Shown here: one piece after another, positions 45,517-56,053 of the stretch
Numbering within the stretch: position 1 is the first letter of the stretch
Layout: each line of letters begins with the position of its first letter
Assembly: GCA_963769435.1 (NCBI GenBank)
Contig: CAVYLN010000002.1
Location: forward strand, 62,001-126,000
Reading direction: 5' to 3'
From: JADKAV01 sp963769435
GTDB lineage: Bacteria > Actinomycetota > Actinomycetes > S36-B12 > UBA10799
Length of the DNA stretch: 64,000 nt
Program-made: the position numbers and the translations under genes
Notes under the pieces: model-generated
The model's input: only the letters and a program-made list of their open reading frames with translations
Told to the model about the DNA's origin: nothing
The model's database searches: none

Positions 45517-46202
45517 GAGGAGATCCTTTCGGTTGGGGCGTCGACCGCGTGAGCAGACGACGGTGAGACCAGACAGGTACAGACCCCGTCGCCGTGGGCG
45601 ATCGTGGCCAAGCGTGTGACATTGGTCCCCAGCAGGCGCGCGAAGGCCGCAGCCTCCGCGTCGCACAACTGCGGGAATTCATGGGCGGCCTGCGACACGG
45701 GGCAGTTGTGCTGGCAGACCTGTAGAACGTCGGTCGGTCCCTCCTCGACCGAGGCGGCGTACCCATCCGAACTGAGCAGTTCCGCGAGGCGCTCGGCACG
45801 AGCCTGTGGATCATCGAGTCCCTCAAGTTCGGGCCGGTACCGCTGTTCGAGGTCGTCGGCCCGGCGGGCGGCGAACTCCTCGAGCGCCTTCGGCTGCACC
45901 TGCGCCATGAACCGCATCGCGCTGACGGCGAGGTCGTCATACGCCTGCTCGAAGCGACGACGGCCCGTCTCGGTCAGAGAGTAGATGCGAGCCGGCCGCC
46001 CCCGGCGTGGACCCGGGGTCGGACCGAAAGCGGGACGATCGCCCGACACCACATCGCCGAGGGCTTCGAGTGCGTCGAGGTGTTTGCGGACCCCGGCCGG
46101 GGTGATACCCAAACGGCCCGCCAGATCGGCGGCCGTCGCCGGTCCATCGGTGAGCAGACTGCGCGCGACGCCCTCGCGTCCACTGGTCGGCTCGCTTTTC
46201 AC
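45513..46202 (-). CDS. sufR: SufR, Fe-S-sensing repressor of the suf operon
   Basis: The 229-residue protein has an N-terminal winged helix-turn-helix (DGPATAADLAGRLGITPAGVRKHLDALEALG) and, near the C-terminus, cysteine-rich motifs CQHNC, CDAEA and CTC likely to bind an Fe-S cluster. By analogy to mycobacterial and cyanobacterial SufR it represses the operon when its cluster is intact. The GTG at 46202 is chosen because the preceding bases are promoter and operator; the open frame to 46298 is not credible. It is co-transcribed with sufB. Confidence 0.9.
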   Translation of the reverse strand: MKSEPTSGREGVARSLLTDGPATAADLAGRLGITPAGVRKHLDALEALGDVVSGDRPAFGPTPGPRRGRPARIYSLTETGRRRFEQAYDDLAVSAMRFMAQVQPKALEEFAARRADDLEQRYRPELEGLDDPQARAERLAELLSSDGYAASVEEGPTDVLQVCQHNCPVSQAAHEFPQLCDAEAAAFARLLGTNVTRLATIAHGDGVCTCLVSPSSAHAVDAPTERISS

Positions 46203-46215
46203 AACTACATTGTTG
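46202..46215. promoter_or_regulatory. SufR operator CAAC-N6-GTTG overlapping the sufR start codon
   Basis: CAAC at 46202-46205, six bases (tacatt), then GTTG at 46212-46215. This matches the CAAC-N6-GTTG site I recall for cyanobacterial SufR. Its last base is the G of the GTG start codon (46202), and it covers the putative -10, so bound repressor would block initiation. Confidence 0.6.
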
Positions 46216-46236
46216 CGTAATTCGTTGGAAGTGCAA
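46209..46236 (-). promoter_or_regulatory. Candidate sufR promoter (-35 TTGCAC, -10 AACAAT)
   Basis: On the minus strand TTGCAC (46236-46231) and AACAAT (46214-46209) are separated by 16 bp, and the GTG at 46202 follows by six bases, consistent with a leaderless operon transcript. Confidence 0.45.
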
Positions 46237-46303
46237 CCTCCGGGGTGGGGACCGAGGTTGTTCTGTGCCGCATCGCGCGCGTGCCGCCTCTGGCGCACTT
46301 GCG

Positions 46304-46309
46304 TACATT
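46304..46309 (+). promoter_or_regulatory. -10-like TACATT upstream of the SRPBCC gene
   Basis: TACATT about 43 bp before the start, with no clear -35; a possible promoter for the SRPBCC-SDR pair, divergent from sufR. Confidence 0.35.
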
Positions 46310-46352
46310 CCGGACATCACCGACGGTTGAGGTACACCCAGGAAAGGTTCCC

Positions 46353-46811
46353 ATGGCCCACTACACCACCACCGTGACGTCGCCGGCCCCCGCGGCCGAC
46401 GTGTACGCGTACCTCGCAGACTTCGCCTCCGTCGCCGAATGGGATCCCGGTGTCAGCGCCGCGGAACTTGTCGACGGACAGCCCGGGCACACCGGCGCCC
46501 GGTACCGCGTCACCGCATCGTTCCTGGGTCGATCGATCCCTTTGGAGTACAGGATTCTGGAGTCGGTGGAGCCCACCGAGAAGTTCGCTGGAAGGGTGGT
46601 TCTCGAGGCCGTCACCGCTGACTTCCGCTCTTACGATGTGATCACGGTGGCCCCCACGTCCACGGGCTGCAGCGTCACGTACGACGCGGATCTCGCGCTG
46701 CGGGGACTGCGGCGCCCGTTCGACCCCGCCCTACGTCTGGCATTCAAAGTGATCGGGGACCGAGCCCGGGACGGACTCGACAAGGCTGTCCGGACCCGGT
46801 CCGTTTCGTGA
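46353..46811 (+). CDS. SRPBCC (polyketide-cyclase/START-like) family protein
   Basis: The 152-residue protein has the START-like beginning HYTTTVTSPAPAADVYAYLADFASVAEWDPGV, a pattern of ligand-binding SRPBCC folds (polyketide cyclase/dehydrase, lipid transport). The ATG at 46353 has AGGAAAGG upstream and a TACATT box lies at 46304-46309. The stop overlaps the GTG of the following SDR (GTGA), so both are coupled. Ligand unknown. Confidence 0.85.
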   Translation: MAHYTTTVTSPAPAADVYAYLADFASVAEWDPGVSAAELVDGQPGHTGARYRVTASFLGRSIPLEYRILESVEPTEKFAGRVVLEAVTADFRSYDVITVAPTSTGCSVTYDADLALRGLRRPFDPALRLAFKVIGDRARDGLDKAVRTRSVS

Positions 46812-47740
46812 GCACGCCACGGGTGGTCGACGCCCTGCTGGAAGCCAGTGTTGTGGGTGGTTTCAGCAGGATCGGGTACGAGGTGCGTTCACGCGCCGCG
46901 GATTGGGACAACGACACGGACCTTTCCGGCACACGCGTGCTTCTCACCGGTGGTACCAGTGGCCTCGGTCTGGCCGCCGCCCGTCTGATGTCCCGGGCGG
47001 GGGCCTCGGTCGCCATCACCGGCAGGGATGCTGACCGACTGGACGCCGCTGCGCGCGCGATCGCCGGTGCGGGAGAGCCACCGTTGACGCTGCAGGCCGA
47101 TTCGGCGGATCTGACGGCCGTTTCGGACATGTTCGAGCGCGCCGTCGACGGTCTCGGGGGTCTCGACGTGCTGGTGAACAACGCCGGGGCACTCACCCAC
47201 CGCTACATGGTGGGTCCCCAAGGGTTCGAGCTCACCTACACCGTGCACGTCCTCGCCCCCTTCCTGCTGACTGCCAGGGCGATCCCCGTCGTGGGTGTCT
47301 CCGGGAAGGTGATCACGGTCTCCTCGGGCGGGATGTACTCCGAACGCCTGGAACCGGACGGCGTCGAGATGACCCGCGACGAGTACGACGGCGTGAGCGC
47401 CTACGCGAAGGCGAAACGTGCCCAAGTCGCGCTGAACGAGGTGTGGGCGCGTCGCTATCCGGATGGCCCCACCTTCGCGGCGATGCACCCGGGTTGGGCC
47501 GACACCCCCGGTGTCCAGGACTCCCTGCCGGGGTTCCGCCGTCTGACCGCGCCGATCCTGCGTACGCCGGAGCAGGGGGCGGACACCGTCGTATGGCTGG
47601 CCGGCCACGAGACACCGTCGGGCCGGTTCTGGCTGGACCGACACCCCCGGTCCACGGTTCGCCTGCCTTGGACGCGCTATCCGGCGGAGGCGGCGGACGA
47701 ACTGTTCGCGCGGGTCTACGAGCAGACCGGGCTCAGCTGA
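46808..47740 (+). CDS. SDR-family oxidoreductase (DHRS12-like)
   Basis: The 310-residue protein has an N-terminal extension of about 40 residues, the cofactor motif TGGTSGLGLA, NNAG (VNNAGAL), the active-site serine region VSSGGM and YAKAK (catalytic Y and K present). It resembles the dehydrogenase/reductase family member 12 branch. Starts at GTG 46808 coupled to the SRPBCC gene. Substrate unknown; possibly acts on the ligand handled by its partner. Confidence 0.85.
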   Translation: MSTPRVVDALLEASVVGGFSRIGYEVRSRAADWDNDTDLSGTRVLLTGGTSGLGLAAARLMSRAGASVAITGRDADRLDAAARAIAGAGEPPLTLQADSADLTAVSDMFERAVDGLGGLDVLVNNAGALTHRYMVGPQGFELTYTVHVLAPFLLTARAIPVVGVSGKVITVSSGGMYSERLEPDGVEMTRDEYDGVSAYAKAKRAQVALNEVWARRYPDGPTFAAMHPGWADTPGVQDSLPGFRRLTAPILRTPEQGADTVVWLAGHETPSGRFWLDRHPRSTVRLPWTRYPAEAADELFARVYEQTGLS

Positions 47741-47783
47741 CGGCCCGGCCTGCGCCGGTGTCCGGGGCACATACGATGGCATC

Positions 47784-48674
47784 GTGAGCGCGGTCGACAT
47801 CCAGGGCTTGGTCGTCGCGTACGGCGCTCGACCCGCGGTGGACGGCCTGGATCTCTGCGTGGAGGCCGGCAGCATCTGTGTTCTGCTGGGACCCAACGGG
47901 GCCGGGAAGACCACGACCCTGCGGGTTCTACTCGGGCTTCACCGCGCAACGGCGGGAACTGTCCGGATCCTCGACCGGGAGCCGGGTGACGAATCTTTGC
48001 GCGCCACAGTCGGAGTCCTCCTGCAGGACGGTGGCCTGCCCGTGGCGGCGACGCCGGCGGCGATCGTCGGGCACTTCGCCTCCCTTTACGCCGATCCCCT
48101 GCCCGTCCCGGCCGTCATCGAGCGGCTCGGCCTGATGGAGCTCGACCGCCCCTACCGCCGGTTGTCCGGGGGTGAGCAACAGCGTGTCAAACTGGCGGTC
48201 GCCCTGATCGGCAGGCCCAGCCTGCTCGTACTCGACGAACCCACCACCGGGATGGACCCGGCTGCTCGACGGGTCTTCTGGACTCTGATGGACGAGATCC
48301 GGGAGCAGGGCGTCACAACGCTGCTCACAACCCACCAGCCGGATGAGGCGGGGACCCGCGCGGACCAGGTCGCCGTGATCAACCGCGGCCGCGTGATCGC
48401 AGATGCCCCGCCGGCGGATCTGATCGAACAGGCGCCCGTCTGGTTCACGTGCGCCCGGCATCTGGACCTCACACCGTTGCGGCAGGTGCTCGGCGAGACC
48501 TTCGCCGTGGTGGAGGTCGAACCTGGGCGTTATCGGGTGACCGGGGACGTGGGGGTGGCGGAGGTGACCGCCATCAAGGCATGGGCGGCCGGGCACGGCA
48601 GTCGCCAGGAGGTCGTCGTGGTACGCACGCTGGAAGAGGCTTACCTCGACCTGACCGGGGGGGCGGCATGGTGA
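47784..48674 (+). CDS. ABC transporter ATP-binding protein (exporter type)
   Basis: The 296-residue ATPase has Walker A GPNGAGKTT, signature LSGGEQQRVKLAVAL, Walker B LLVLDEPTTGMDP and H-loop TTHQPDEAG, of the CcmA/DrrA-like drug or lipid exporter class. Its C-terminal 80 residues are an extra domain. The start is a GTG at 47784. It overlaps the permease gene start at 48668. This pair upstream of ctaA is a conserved actinobacterial arrangement and may supply heme-related or cytochrome c biogenesis traffic; that is inference. Confidence 0.9.
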   Translation: MSAVDIQGLVVAYGARPAVDGLDLCVEAGSICVLLGPNGAGKTTTLRVLLGLHRATAGTVRILDREPGDESLRATVGVLLQDGGLPVAATPAAIVGHFASLYADPLPVPAVIERLGLMELDRPYRRLSGGEQQRVKLAVALIGRPSLLVLDEPTTGMDPAARRVFWTLMDEIREQGVTTLLTTHQPDEAGTRADQVAVINRGRVIADAPPADLIEQAPVWFTCARHLDLTPLRQVLGETFAVVEVEPGRYRVTGDVGVAEVTAIKAWAAGHGSRQEVVVVRTLEEAYLDLTGGAAW

Positions 48675-49420
48675 CTCTGGACCTTCGCACGCCCAGCGGG
48701 GCCGCGCCACCTGTTCGAAGGGTCGTCAGTCAGGCGATCTTCGACACCCGCAATGTGCTGCGCAACGGCGAGAACCTCCTGCTGACACTCGTCGATCCCG
48801 GTGGCCGTGCTCGTGATCGGACTGACGACTCCGCTGGGCAGACGACCGCAGCCGCCGCCGAAGTGCTCGTGGGCGCCATCGGGTTGGGGGTGCTGGCCAG
48901 CGCGTTCACCTCCCAGGCCATCAGCACCGGCTTCGACCGTCGTTACGGGGTCCTGTGCATGCTGGGCCTGTCCCCGCTGGGAGCGCGCGGTTTGTTGGCC
49001 GCCCGGGCCGCGGTCAGCCTGCTCATCATCACCGGCCAGTCGGCCATCCTGCTCGCGCTGACGTGGATCCTCGCCGGCTGGACGTCGACCGACGCCGCGC
49101 AGATCGCCCAATCCGTGCTGGGGATCCTGCTGGCGGTCTGGGCGTTCACCGCGTGGGCGCTCTTCGTCGCCGGTGCACTGCGCGCCGAGGCCACACTGGC
49201 GGTGTCGAACGCGATCTTCCTGTTGTTGATGTTCGGCGGCGGTCTGGCCGTTCCCGTCGACGCCCTTCCCTGGGAGTCCGCGGCGCAGTGGCTGCCGACA
49301 GGGGCCCTCGTGGCGAGCATGTCGGTGGATCCCCTGGCATGGGTCCCGCTGTGCGTCCTGATCGGATGGGCCGTGGCCGGGACCGCACTGGCGACCCGCT
49401 ACTTCCGCTGGGAAGCGTGA
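48668..49420 (+). CDS. ABC-2 type permease with a probable compensated frame shift
   Basis: The 250-residue membrane protein has about six hydrophobic segments. Residues near 40-60 read DPGGRARDRTDDSAGQ, which is hydrophilic, but a neighbouring frame from 48795 to about 48838 reads LVIPVAVLVIGLTTPLG, the expected hydrophobic segment of an ABC-2 permease. One extra base near 48794 and one missing base near 48838-48845 would explain it and keep the downstream frame. The gene starts at the ATG at 48668 overlapping the ATPase stop. Confidence 0.8.
   Translation: MVTLDLRTPSGAAPPVRRVVSQAIFDTRNVLRNGENLLLTLVDPGGRARDRTDDSAGQTTAAAAEVLVGAIGLGVLASAFTSQAISTGFDRRYGVLCMLGLSPLGARGLLAARAAVSLLIITGQSAILLALTWILAGWTSTDAAQIAQSVLGILLAVWAFTAWALFVAGALRAEATLAVSNAIFLLLMFGGGLAVPVDALPWESAAQWLPTGALVASMSVDPLAWVPLCVLIGWAVAGTALATRYFRWEA
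48794..48845 (+). other. Compensated frame-shift segment in the ABC permease
   Basis: Between these points the frame that encodes a membrane-like segment differs from the main frame, which encodes a hydrophilic insert. It implies one insertion plus one deletion. Confidence 0.55.
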
Positions 49421-49522
49421 CCCCGGGCCAGCCAGTGGTGCGTGCCCGCCGCAGCCGATCGCGGTCGTCGCCGTTGGTGCGTTTTGCGCCACCTGGTGGT
49501 CGGCGCGGGTGTTGCACCCACG

Positions 49523-49528
49523 TACGCT
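49523..49528 (+). promoter_or_regulatory. -10 box of a probable leaderless ctaA transcript
   Basis: TACGCT (TAnnnT form) ends six bases before the GTG at 49535. Confidence 0.5.
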
Positions 49529-49534
49529 CGAACA

Positions 49535-50488
49535 GTGGCACTCGACACCGCCGAGGAATCGGTTGACCTGCCGCTGAGCGCAGTGGCCCCGTCCTGGCTG
49601 CGGCGCATCTTCTGGGCGAATCTCGTGGCCCAGGTGGGGATCGTCATCACCGGCGGGATCGTGCGCGTCACGGGCTCCGGGCTGGGGTGTCCGACCTGGC
49701 CGGAGTGTGTCGACGGATCCATCACCCCCACCTCACAACAGACCGAGACCTGGCAGAAGTACGTGGAGTTCGGCAACCGCACCCTGACCGGGGTGCTGCT
49801 GCTACTGGCCGTCGCGGCGGTTGCCGGGGCGTTCGGGTGGCGGCGCCGATCCGGGGTTCACCGTCCGTGGTTGATGGTGCTCGCGGCGATCCCACTGCTG
49901 GGAACCGTCGCACAGGCGCTATTGGGCGGGGTCACCGTTCTGGTCGATCTGCACCCGATGGCTGTCGCCAGTCATCTGTTGCTGTCCATGGCCGTCATCG
50001 CGGGGTGTGTGGCACTGGTCCAGTTCGCGGCAGAACCCGCCGATCCGCCCGGGCAGGCGGCGACCCGCTCAGTCACCCGCTACCTGGGCGATGCGCTGAT
50101 CGCGACGACGGCGGTGGTCATTGTGCTCGGCACCGTGGTGACCGGTTCGGGTCCGCACGCCGGGGACTCCCGCACCGTGCGCCTGGACCTCGACCCCCGG
50201 CTGGTCAGTTGGCTGCACGCCGATGTGGTCCTGCTGTTCATAGGTCTGCTCGTCGGCATGCTCGCGCTGCTGTACGTCGACGACCCCGGAGGACCAGCGC
50301 GGCGACGTGCCTGGTGGGTCGTCGGATTCGCCTTGTTCCAGGCGGGGATCGGCTACGTGCAGTACTTCACGGGTTTGCCATGGGTGCTGGTCACGCTTCA
50401 CCTTCTGGGAGCCTGCCTGGTGTGGGTGGGGGTGTGGCGACTACGTCTCAGCCTCACCCGGCGGGAAGTGGCGTCAGCTCTCCGGTGA
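49535..50488 (+). CDS. ctaA: Heme A synthase (COX15/CtaA)
   Basis: The 317-residue membrane protein has the CtaA signature ITGGIVRVTGSGLGCPTWPECVDGSI near the N-terminus, conserved histidines in VDLHPMAVASHLLLSM and LVSWLHADVVLLF, and about eight membrane segments. It oxidises heme O to heme A for cytochrome oxidase. I chose the GTG at 49535 with its TACGCT box; the frame is open upstream to 49442. Its end overlaps the convergent ATP-grasp gene by 35 bp. Confidence 0.93.
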   Translation: MALDTAEESVDLPLSAVAPSWLRRIFWANLVAQVGIVITGGIVRVTGSGLGCPTWPECVDGSITPTSQQTETWQKYVEFGNRTLTGVLLLLAVAAVAGAFGWRRRSGVHRPWLMVLAAIPLLGTVAQALLGGVTVLVDLHPMAVASHLLLSMAVIAGCVALVQFAAEPADPPGQAATRSVTRYLGDALIATTAVVIVLGTVVTGSGPHAGDSRTVRLDLDPRLVSWLHADVVLLFIGLLVGMLALLYVDDPGGPARRRAWWVVGFALFQAGIGYVQYFTGLPWVLVTLHLLGACLVWVGVWRLRLSLTRREVASALR

Positions 50489-51297
50489 GCCAGTCCCGGA
50501 CCGCACGCGCAAGGGTGTCGGCGGTGCGGTCGTCCAGGAAGAGGCGTGGACCCACAGCCTCGAACCTCTTCAGCAGCCACTGACCGCCGTCATCGACCGC
50601 GTCCACGCGCGCGTAGAGCAGTGGCTCGGGGGCCGCGACCGGGACCACGGCCTCCACGAAGTCGCTCAAACCGGACTCGATGTCCAGAGGTACCGGGCCG
50701 GTGCTCGGATCGGTCAGTACGCACAACCGCGTGCGAGACGCGACCACCCAGCAGGATCACGGAGACCATCGGCTCCTCCGCGTCCTGCTGTATGGAACCG
50801 ACGGCTCCCCGAGCAGCGAACTCTCCCGCCACACGGGCGGCGTCGTCGGGAGTGTGCGACACCTGAGGCAGGGGATGACCAGTGTTCGGCTGGACCGCGA
50901 AGCGCCCCCAGCCCTTGTCCTGAAGGATCTGGGCGCACTGGTCCACCGAGTCACCGGGCTCGAACCACACGGTATCGACGGTGCTCACGCCGCGACCCGC
51001 GAAGTCCCGTAGGTAGGTGAGGTCCGAGTTGCGCGCCAGTACGACAGCCGGATTGGCCAGTCGGGTCTGTTCCTCGATATGGCGGGCATTTCGGAGGAAC
51101 TGTTGCCGTCGCGAGCCGGCAGCCTCCTCCCCCGAACGCATCAGGACGAGGTCGAAATCCGACCAGTCGACCTCGGCGTCCCACGCAACCGGCACAGCAT
51201 CGAACCGGGCCCGCTGCAGCGCCGCCAAGGCCGGAGTGCGATCCGGGTCCGACTGGTCCGGCCCCGCCTGGGCGACATAGGCGATCCGGGGTTGCAT
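50454..51297 (-). CDS. ATP-grasp-fold protein downstream of ctaB, one frame break
   Basis: The 280-residue (corrected) protein starts MQPRIAYVAQAG and reads WSDFDLVLMRS, SDLTYLRDFAGRGV, DKGWGRFAVQPN, SIQQDAEEPMVSVILLGGRVSHAVV. The rest, VLTDPSTGPVPLDIESGLSDFVEAVVPV ... LLKRFEAVGPRLFL, is one frame away and joins if one base near 50721 is removed. The layout is that of RimK/DdlA-like ATP-grasp ligases, which form an amide or peptide bond. The substrate is unknown. It overlaps ctaB by one base (TGATG) and is therefore coupled to heme O synthase. Confidence 0.75.
50721..50721 (-). other. Probable one-base insertion in the ATP-grasp gene
   Basis: Without this base the coding strand reads SHAVVVLTDPSTGPVPLDIE continuously. 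Confidence 0.6.
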
Positions 51298-52208
51298 CAG
51301 CCAAGAAGCAGGGGATCGAGAGCCACGACCAGGAACAGCAACGCGAGATACGTGATCGACCAGTGGAACAGACGCATGGGCCGCGGGTCCTCATCGCGGC
51401 GGGTCCGTCGGCGCAGCGCGACAGCCTCCCACACGAACACGAGTCCCAGCAGCAGGGCACTCACGCTGTAGATCCAACCCATGGGGGCCACCGGCACCAG
51501 CGCCAACGACGCCACCACAGTGGCCACCGAGTACCAGACGATCTGGTCCGCGACCCGGCGGGCGTCCGCCACCACCGGCAGCATCGGCACGCCCGCGTTC
51601 CCGTAGTCCTCACGGAACCGCAGTGACAGAGGCCAGTAGTGCGGCGGGGTCCACAAGAAGATCACGGCGAACAGCACCCAGGGCGCCCAGGACAAATGAC
51701 CCGTGACCGCTGCCCATCCGATGAGCACCGGGAAGCAGCCGGCCGCGCCGCCCCAGACGATGTTCTGGGACGTCCGCCGCTTGAGGATCATCGTGTAGCC
51801 CACGACATACAGGAAGATCGCGAGACCGGCCAAGCCGGCTGCCAGCAGATTGGTTGTCAGCGCCAGCCACACCACGGAGATGGCGCTCAGCGCACTGCCG
51901 AACGCCCACCCCGCAACCGGGCTGATGGCGCCGGTGACCATGGGCCGGCCGCTCGTGCGCTTCATCACCGAGTCGATGTCACGGTCGTAGACACTGTTCA
52001 TCGAGTTCGCGCCTGCGGCGGCGAGCGCCCCACCGACGAGTGTCGCCATCAGTGTCGAGACCGGCGGCAGCCCACCGGCGGCGAGCACCATGGTGGGCAC
52101 GGTGGTGACCAGCAGGAGTTCGATGATCCGTGGCTTCGTGAGCGCAACGTAGGCACGCCACCTACTCGAACCGACCCCGGTGCGGGTCTCGACGTCGGTG
52201 CTGGCCAC
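51297..52208 (-). CDS. ctaB: Protoheme IX farnesyltransferase (heme O synthase)
   Basis: The 303-residue membrane protein has the UbiA-type aspartate-rich motifs NSVYDRDIDSVMKRT (first) and the second-loop REDYGNAGVPMLPVV, plus LWTPPHYWPLSL, with nine hydrophobic segments. It farnesylates protoheme to heme O. It is divergent from the esterase gene. Frame intact. Confidence 0.95.
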   Translation of the reverse strand: MASTDVETRTGVGSSRWRAYVALTKPRIIELLLVTTVPTMVLAAGGLPPVSTLMATLVGGALAAAGANSMNSVYDRDIDSVMKRTSGRPMVTGAISPVAGWAFGSALSAISVVWLALTTNLLAAGLAGLAIFLYVVGYTMILKRRTSQNIVWGGAAGCFPVLIGWAAVTGHLSWAPWVLFAVIFLWTPPHYWPLSLRFREDYGNAGVPMLPVVADARRVADQIVWYSVATVVASLALVPVAPMGWIYSVSALLLGLVFVWEAVALRRRTRRDEDPRPMRLFHWSITYLALLFLVVALDPLLLG

Positions 52209-52328
52209 CCCAGCAGACTACCGTGACCGGTCCGGCCCCGGGCAAGCCCGGCACGCGTGCCCAGGCATCGGCCCCCGGGTCTGCGCAAACGCCGGATCCC
52301 CGACCCGGGCTTGCGACACAGTGGTGGT

Positions 52329-53390
52329 GTGCCCGAAGATCTCGCGCTCTCCCCCGCAAACCGTGCCATCGGAAAACTCCTCTCGCTGCCCGCGCCATGG
52401 ATCGAGCGCCTCGCCGGTGGACCGCCACCGAGTGTCGACGGCCGGACGTTGGCGCCGTCGGTCCATCTCATCGTCGCCAGCCTGGATCGCGTCGATGTCA
52501 CCGGCACGGGCGACGACGTGCGTAAACGCCGCACGGATATGCGCAGGTCGGCCCGATTGGTGATGCCGACCGCGCGCGGGGTACGTGTGTACGAGACGTC
52601 GATGCCCGGACCTGAATCCGCGATCCCCCTGCGCGTCTATCGCAGTCACCGAGCCGTGGGTCCGGTCCCCGCCATCGTGTACTTCCACGGTGGCGGCTGG
52701 GTGGTGGGCGATCTGGACAGCCATGACGGAACCTGCCGGATGCTGGCTGTGCACTCCGGGTGTGTGGTCGTCTCTGTGGACTACCGCCTCGCGCCCGAGT
52801 CGCCTTTCCCCGCCGCACTGGAGGACGCCGCCGCCGCTTTCGGCTACGTGCACGATCACCCGCAACTATTCACCGCGATCCCCGGTGCGGTCGCCGTCAT
52901 GGGGGACAGCGCCGGAGGCAACCTGGCCGCTGCCTTGGCGCTGCTGCGCAGACAGGACGGCCCCGTGCCGATCGCACAGGCCCTGGTGTATCCGGCCACG
53001 GACCTTACGATGAGTGCCCAGTCGATCGAGACGTTCGCCTCCGGATTCCTGCTGACCAAGGCGGACATGCTCTGGTACCGCGGGCATTACCTGCCGGACC
53101 CATCCTTGGCCCGCGACCCCCGCGTCTCCCCACTACTGGCCGAAGACCTCTCCGGTGCCCCACCGGCCGCGATCTTCACGGCGGGATTCGACCCGCTGCG
53201 CGACGAGGGCATGGCCTACGCCGCCCGCCTGCGGGAAGCCGGCACCGAGGTCAGCCATACCTGTTTCGACGATCAGGTCCACGGCTTCTTGGGTATGGGG
53301 GTCCTGCCAGGGGGCAAGGAGAGGATCGAGAAGGTGGCCCGGGAGGTGGGCGAACTCGTCCACCGGTCATCCGCGGCTCTGGCGGGCTGA
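52329..53390 (+). CDS. Alpha/beta hydrolase (hormone-sensitive lipase family)
   Basis: The 353-residue enzyme has the HSL-family oxyanion motif HGGGWVVG at about 120-127, the nucleophile motif GDSAGGN, catalytic aspartate region FDPLRDEG and catalytic histidine in DQVHGFLG. An N-terminal cap region of about 95 residues precedes. It is an esterase/lipase of unknown substrate. I chose the GTG at 52329; the frame reaches an ATG at 52257. It precedes tkt by 65 bp. Confidence 0.88.
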   Translation: MPEDLALSPANRAIGKLLSLPAPWIERLAGGPPPSVDGRTLAPSVHLIVASLDRVDVTGTGDDVRKRRTDMRRSARLVMPTARGVRVYETSMPGPESAIPLRVYRSHRAVGPVPAIVYFHGGGWVVGDLDSHDGTCRMLAVHSGCVVVSVDYRLAPESPFPAALEDAAAAFGYVHDHPQLFTAIPGAVAVMGDSAGGNLAAALALLRRQDGPVPIAQALVYPATDLTMSAQSIETFASGFLLTKADMLWYRGHYLPDPSLARDPRVSPLLAEDLSGAPPAAIFTAGFDPLRDEGMAYAARLREAGTEVSHTCFDDQVHGFLGMGVLPGGKERIEKVAREVGELVHRSSAALAG

Positions 53391-53416
53391 CAGGACGCGA
53401 CCCGGGCCCCGCACGC

Positions 53417-53424
53417 TATACGCT
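53417..53424 (+). promoter_or_regulatory. -10-like TATACGCT upstream of tkt
   Basis: TATACGCT lies about 31 bp before the tkt start. The nearest TTGACA-like hexamer (CTGACA, 53387-53392) is too far for a normal spacer, so the -35 is uncertain. Confidence 0.35.
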
Positions 53425-53455
53425 CGTGGATCGAGACGCCTGAGAGGACAGACAG

Positions 53456-55498
<2,043 letters not shown>

Positions 55499-55500
55499 GC

Positions 55501-55989
55501 ATGGCTGACACCGGAAAGGCCGACCCCCGCATCTCCGCAGGTCTGATGCTGGCGACCTATGTGGTCGGCGGAGTCGGCCTGGCACTGGCCTTCGGCACCC
55601 TGGCTTCGGAATCCCCGGACCTGTCCTGGGCGTGCCTGCTCGCTGTCGGCGCAGCCGGGATCCTGTCCTTCGTCCGGCACTCGGTGTTCCACAGGTCCGA
55701 CGCGGCGCGCATGCATTGGGATCTTGGGGTACGCAACAACTTCCAGATCGAGGTGGGCCTGGCCAACCTGGCATGGGGCCTGGTGGCTGTGCTGGCGGTG
55801 GTCCTGGAGTGGGGGCTGGCGGTGCAGGCCTCGACATTCCTCGTGTTCGGGTTCTACCTGTTGGGAGTCGCGGCGATGTTGGTCTTCGCCCCCGGCGGGA
55901 GTCGGCGCTCCCCCGGCCCGTTCCTGGCGCTCGCGTCGTTCGGCCTGATGCTCTCGGCAGTGGGCATATGGGCGATGACGCTGGTCTGA
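55501..55989 (+). CDS. Four-helix membrane protein (DUF6790-like) between tkt and tal
   Basis: The 162-residue protein has four hydrophobic segments (about 16-33, 43-58, 93-108, 115-128, with a final one 140-158), and the cytoplasmic loop HSVFHRSDAARMHWDLGVRNNFQIEVGLANL matches the DUF6790 style. The function is unknown. It starts 2 bp after the tkt stop and ends 64 bp before tal, so it is likely in the same operon though unrelated in enzymology. Confidence 0.72.
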   Translation: MADTGKADPRISAGLMLATYVVGGVGLALAFGTLASESPDLSWACLLAVGAAGILSFVRHSVFHRSDAARMHWDLGVRNNFQIEVGLANLAWGLVAVLAVVLEWGLAVQASTFLVFGFYLLGVAAMLVFAPGGSRRSPGPFLALASFGLMLSAVGIWAMTLV

Positions 55990-56053
55990 CCGATCGATCT
56001 TCACCCGGCGAACACTCACGCACGTCTGTACCGTCGGCACCTAAGGAGGAGCA

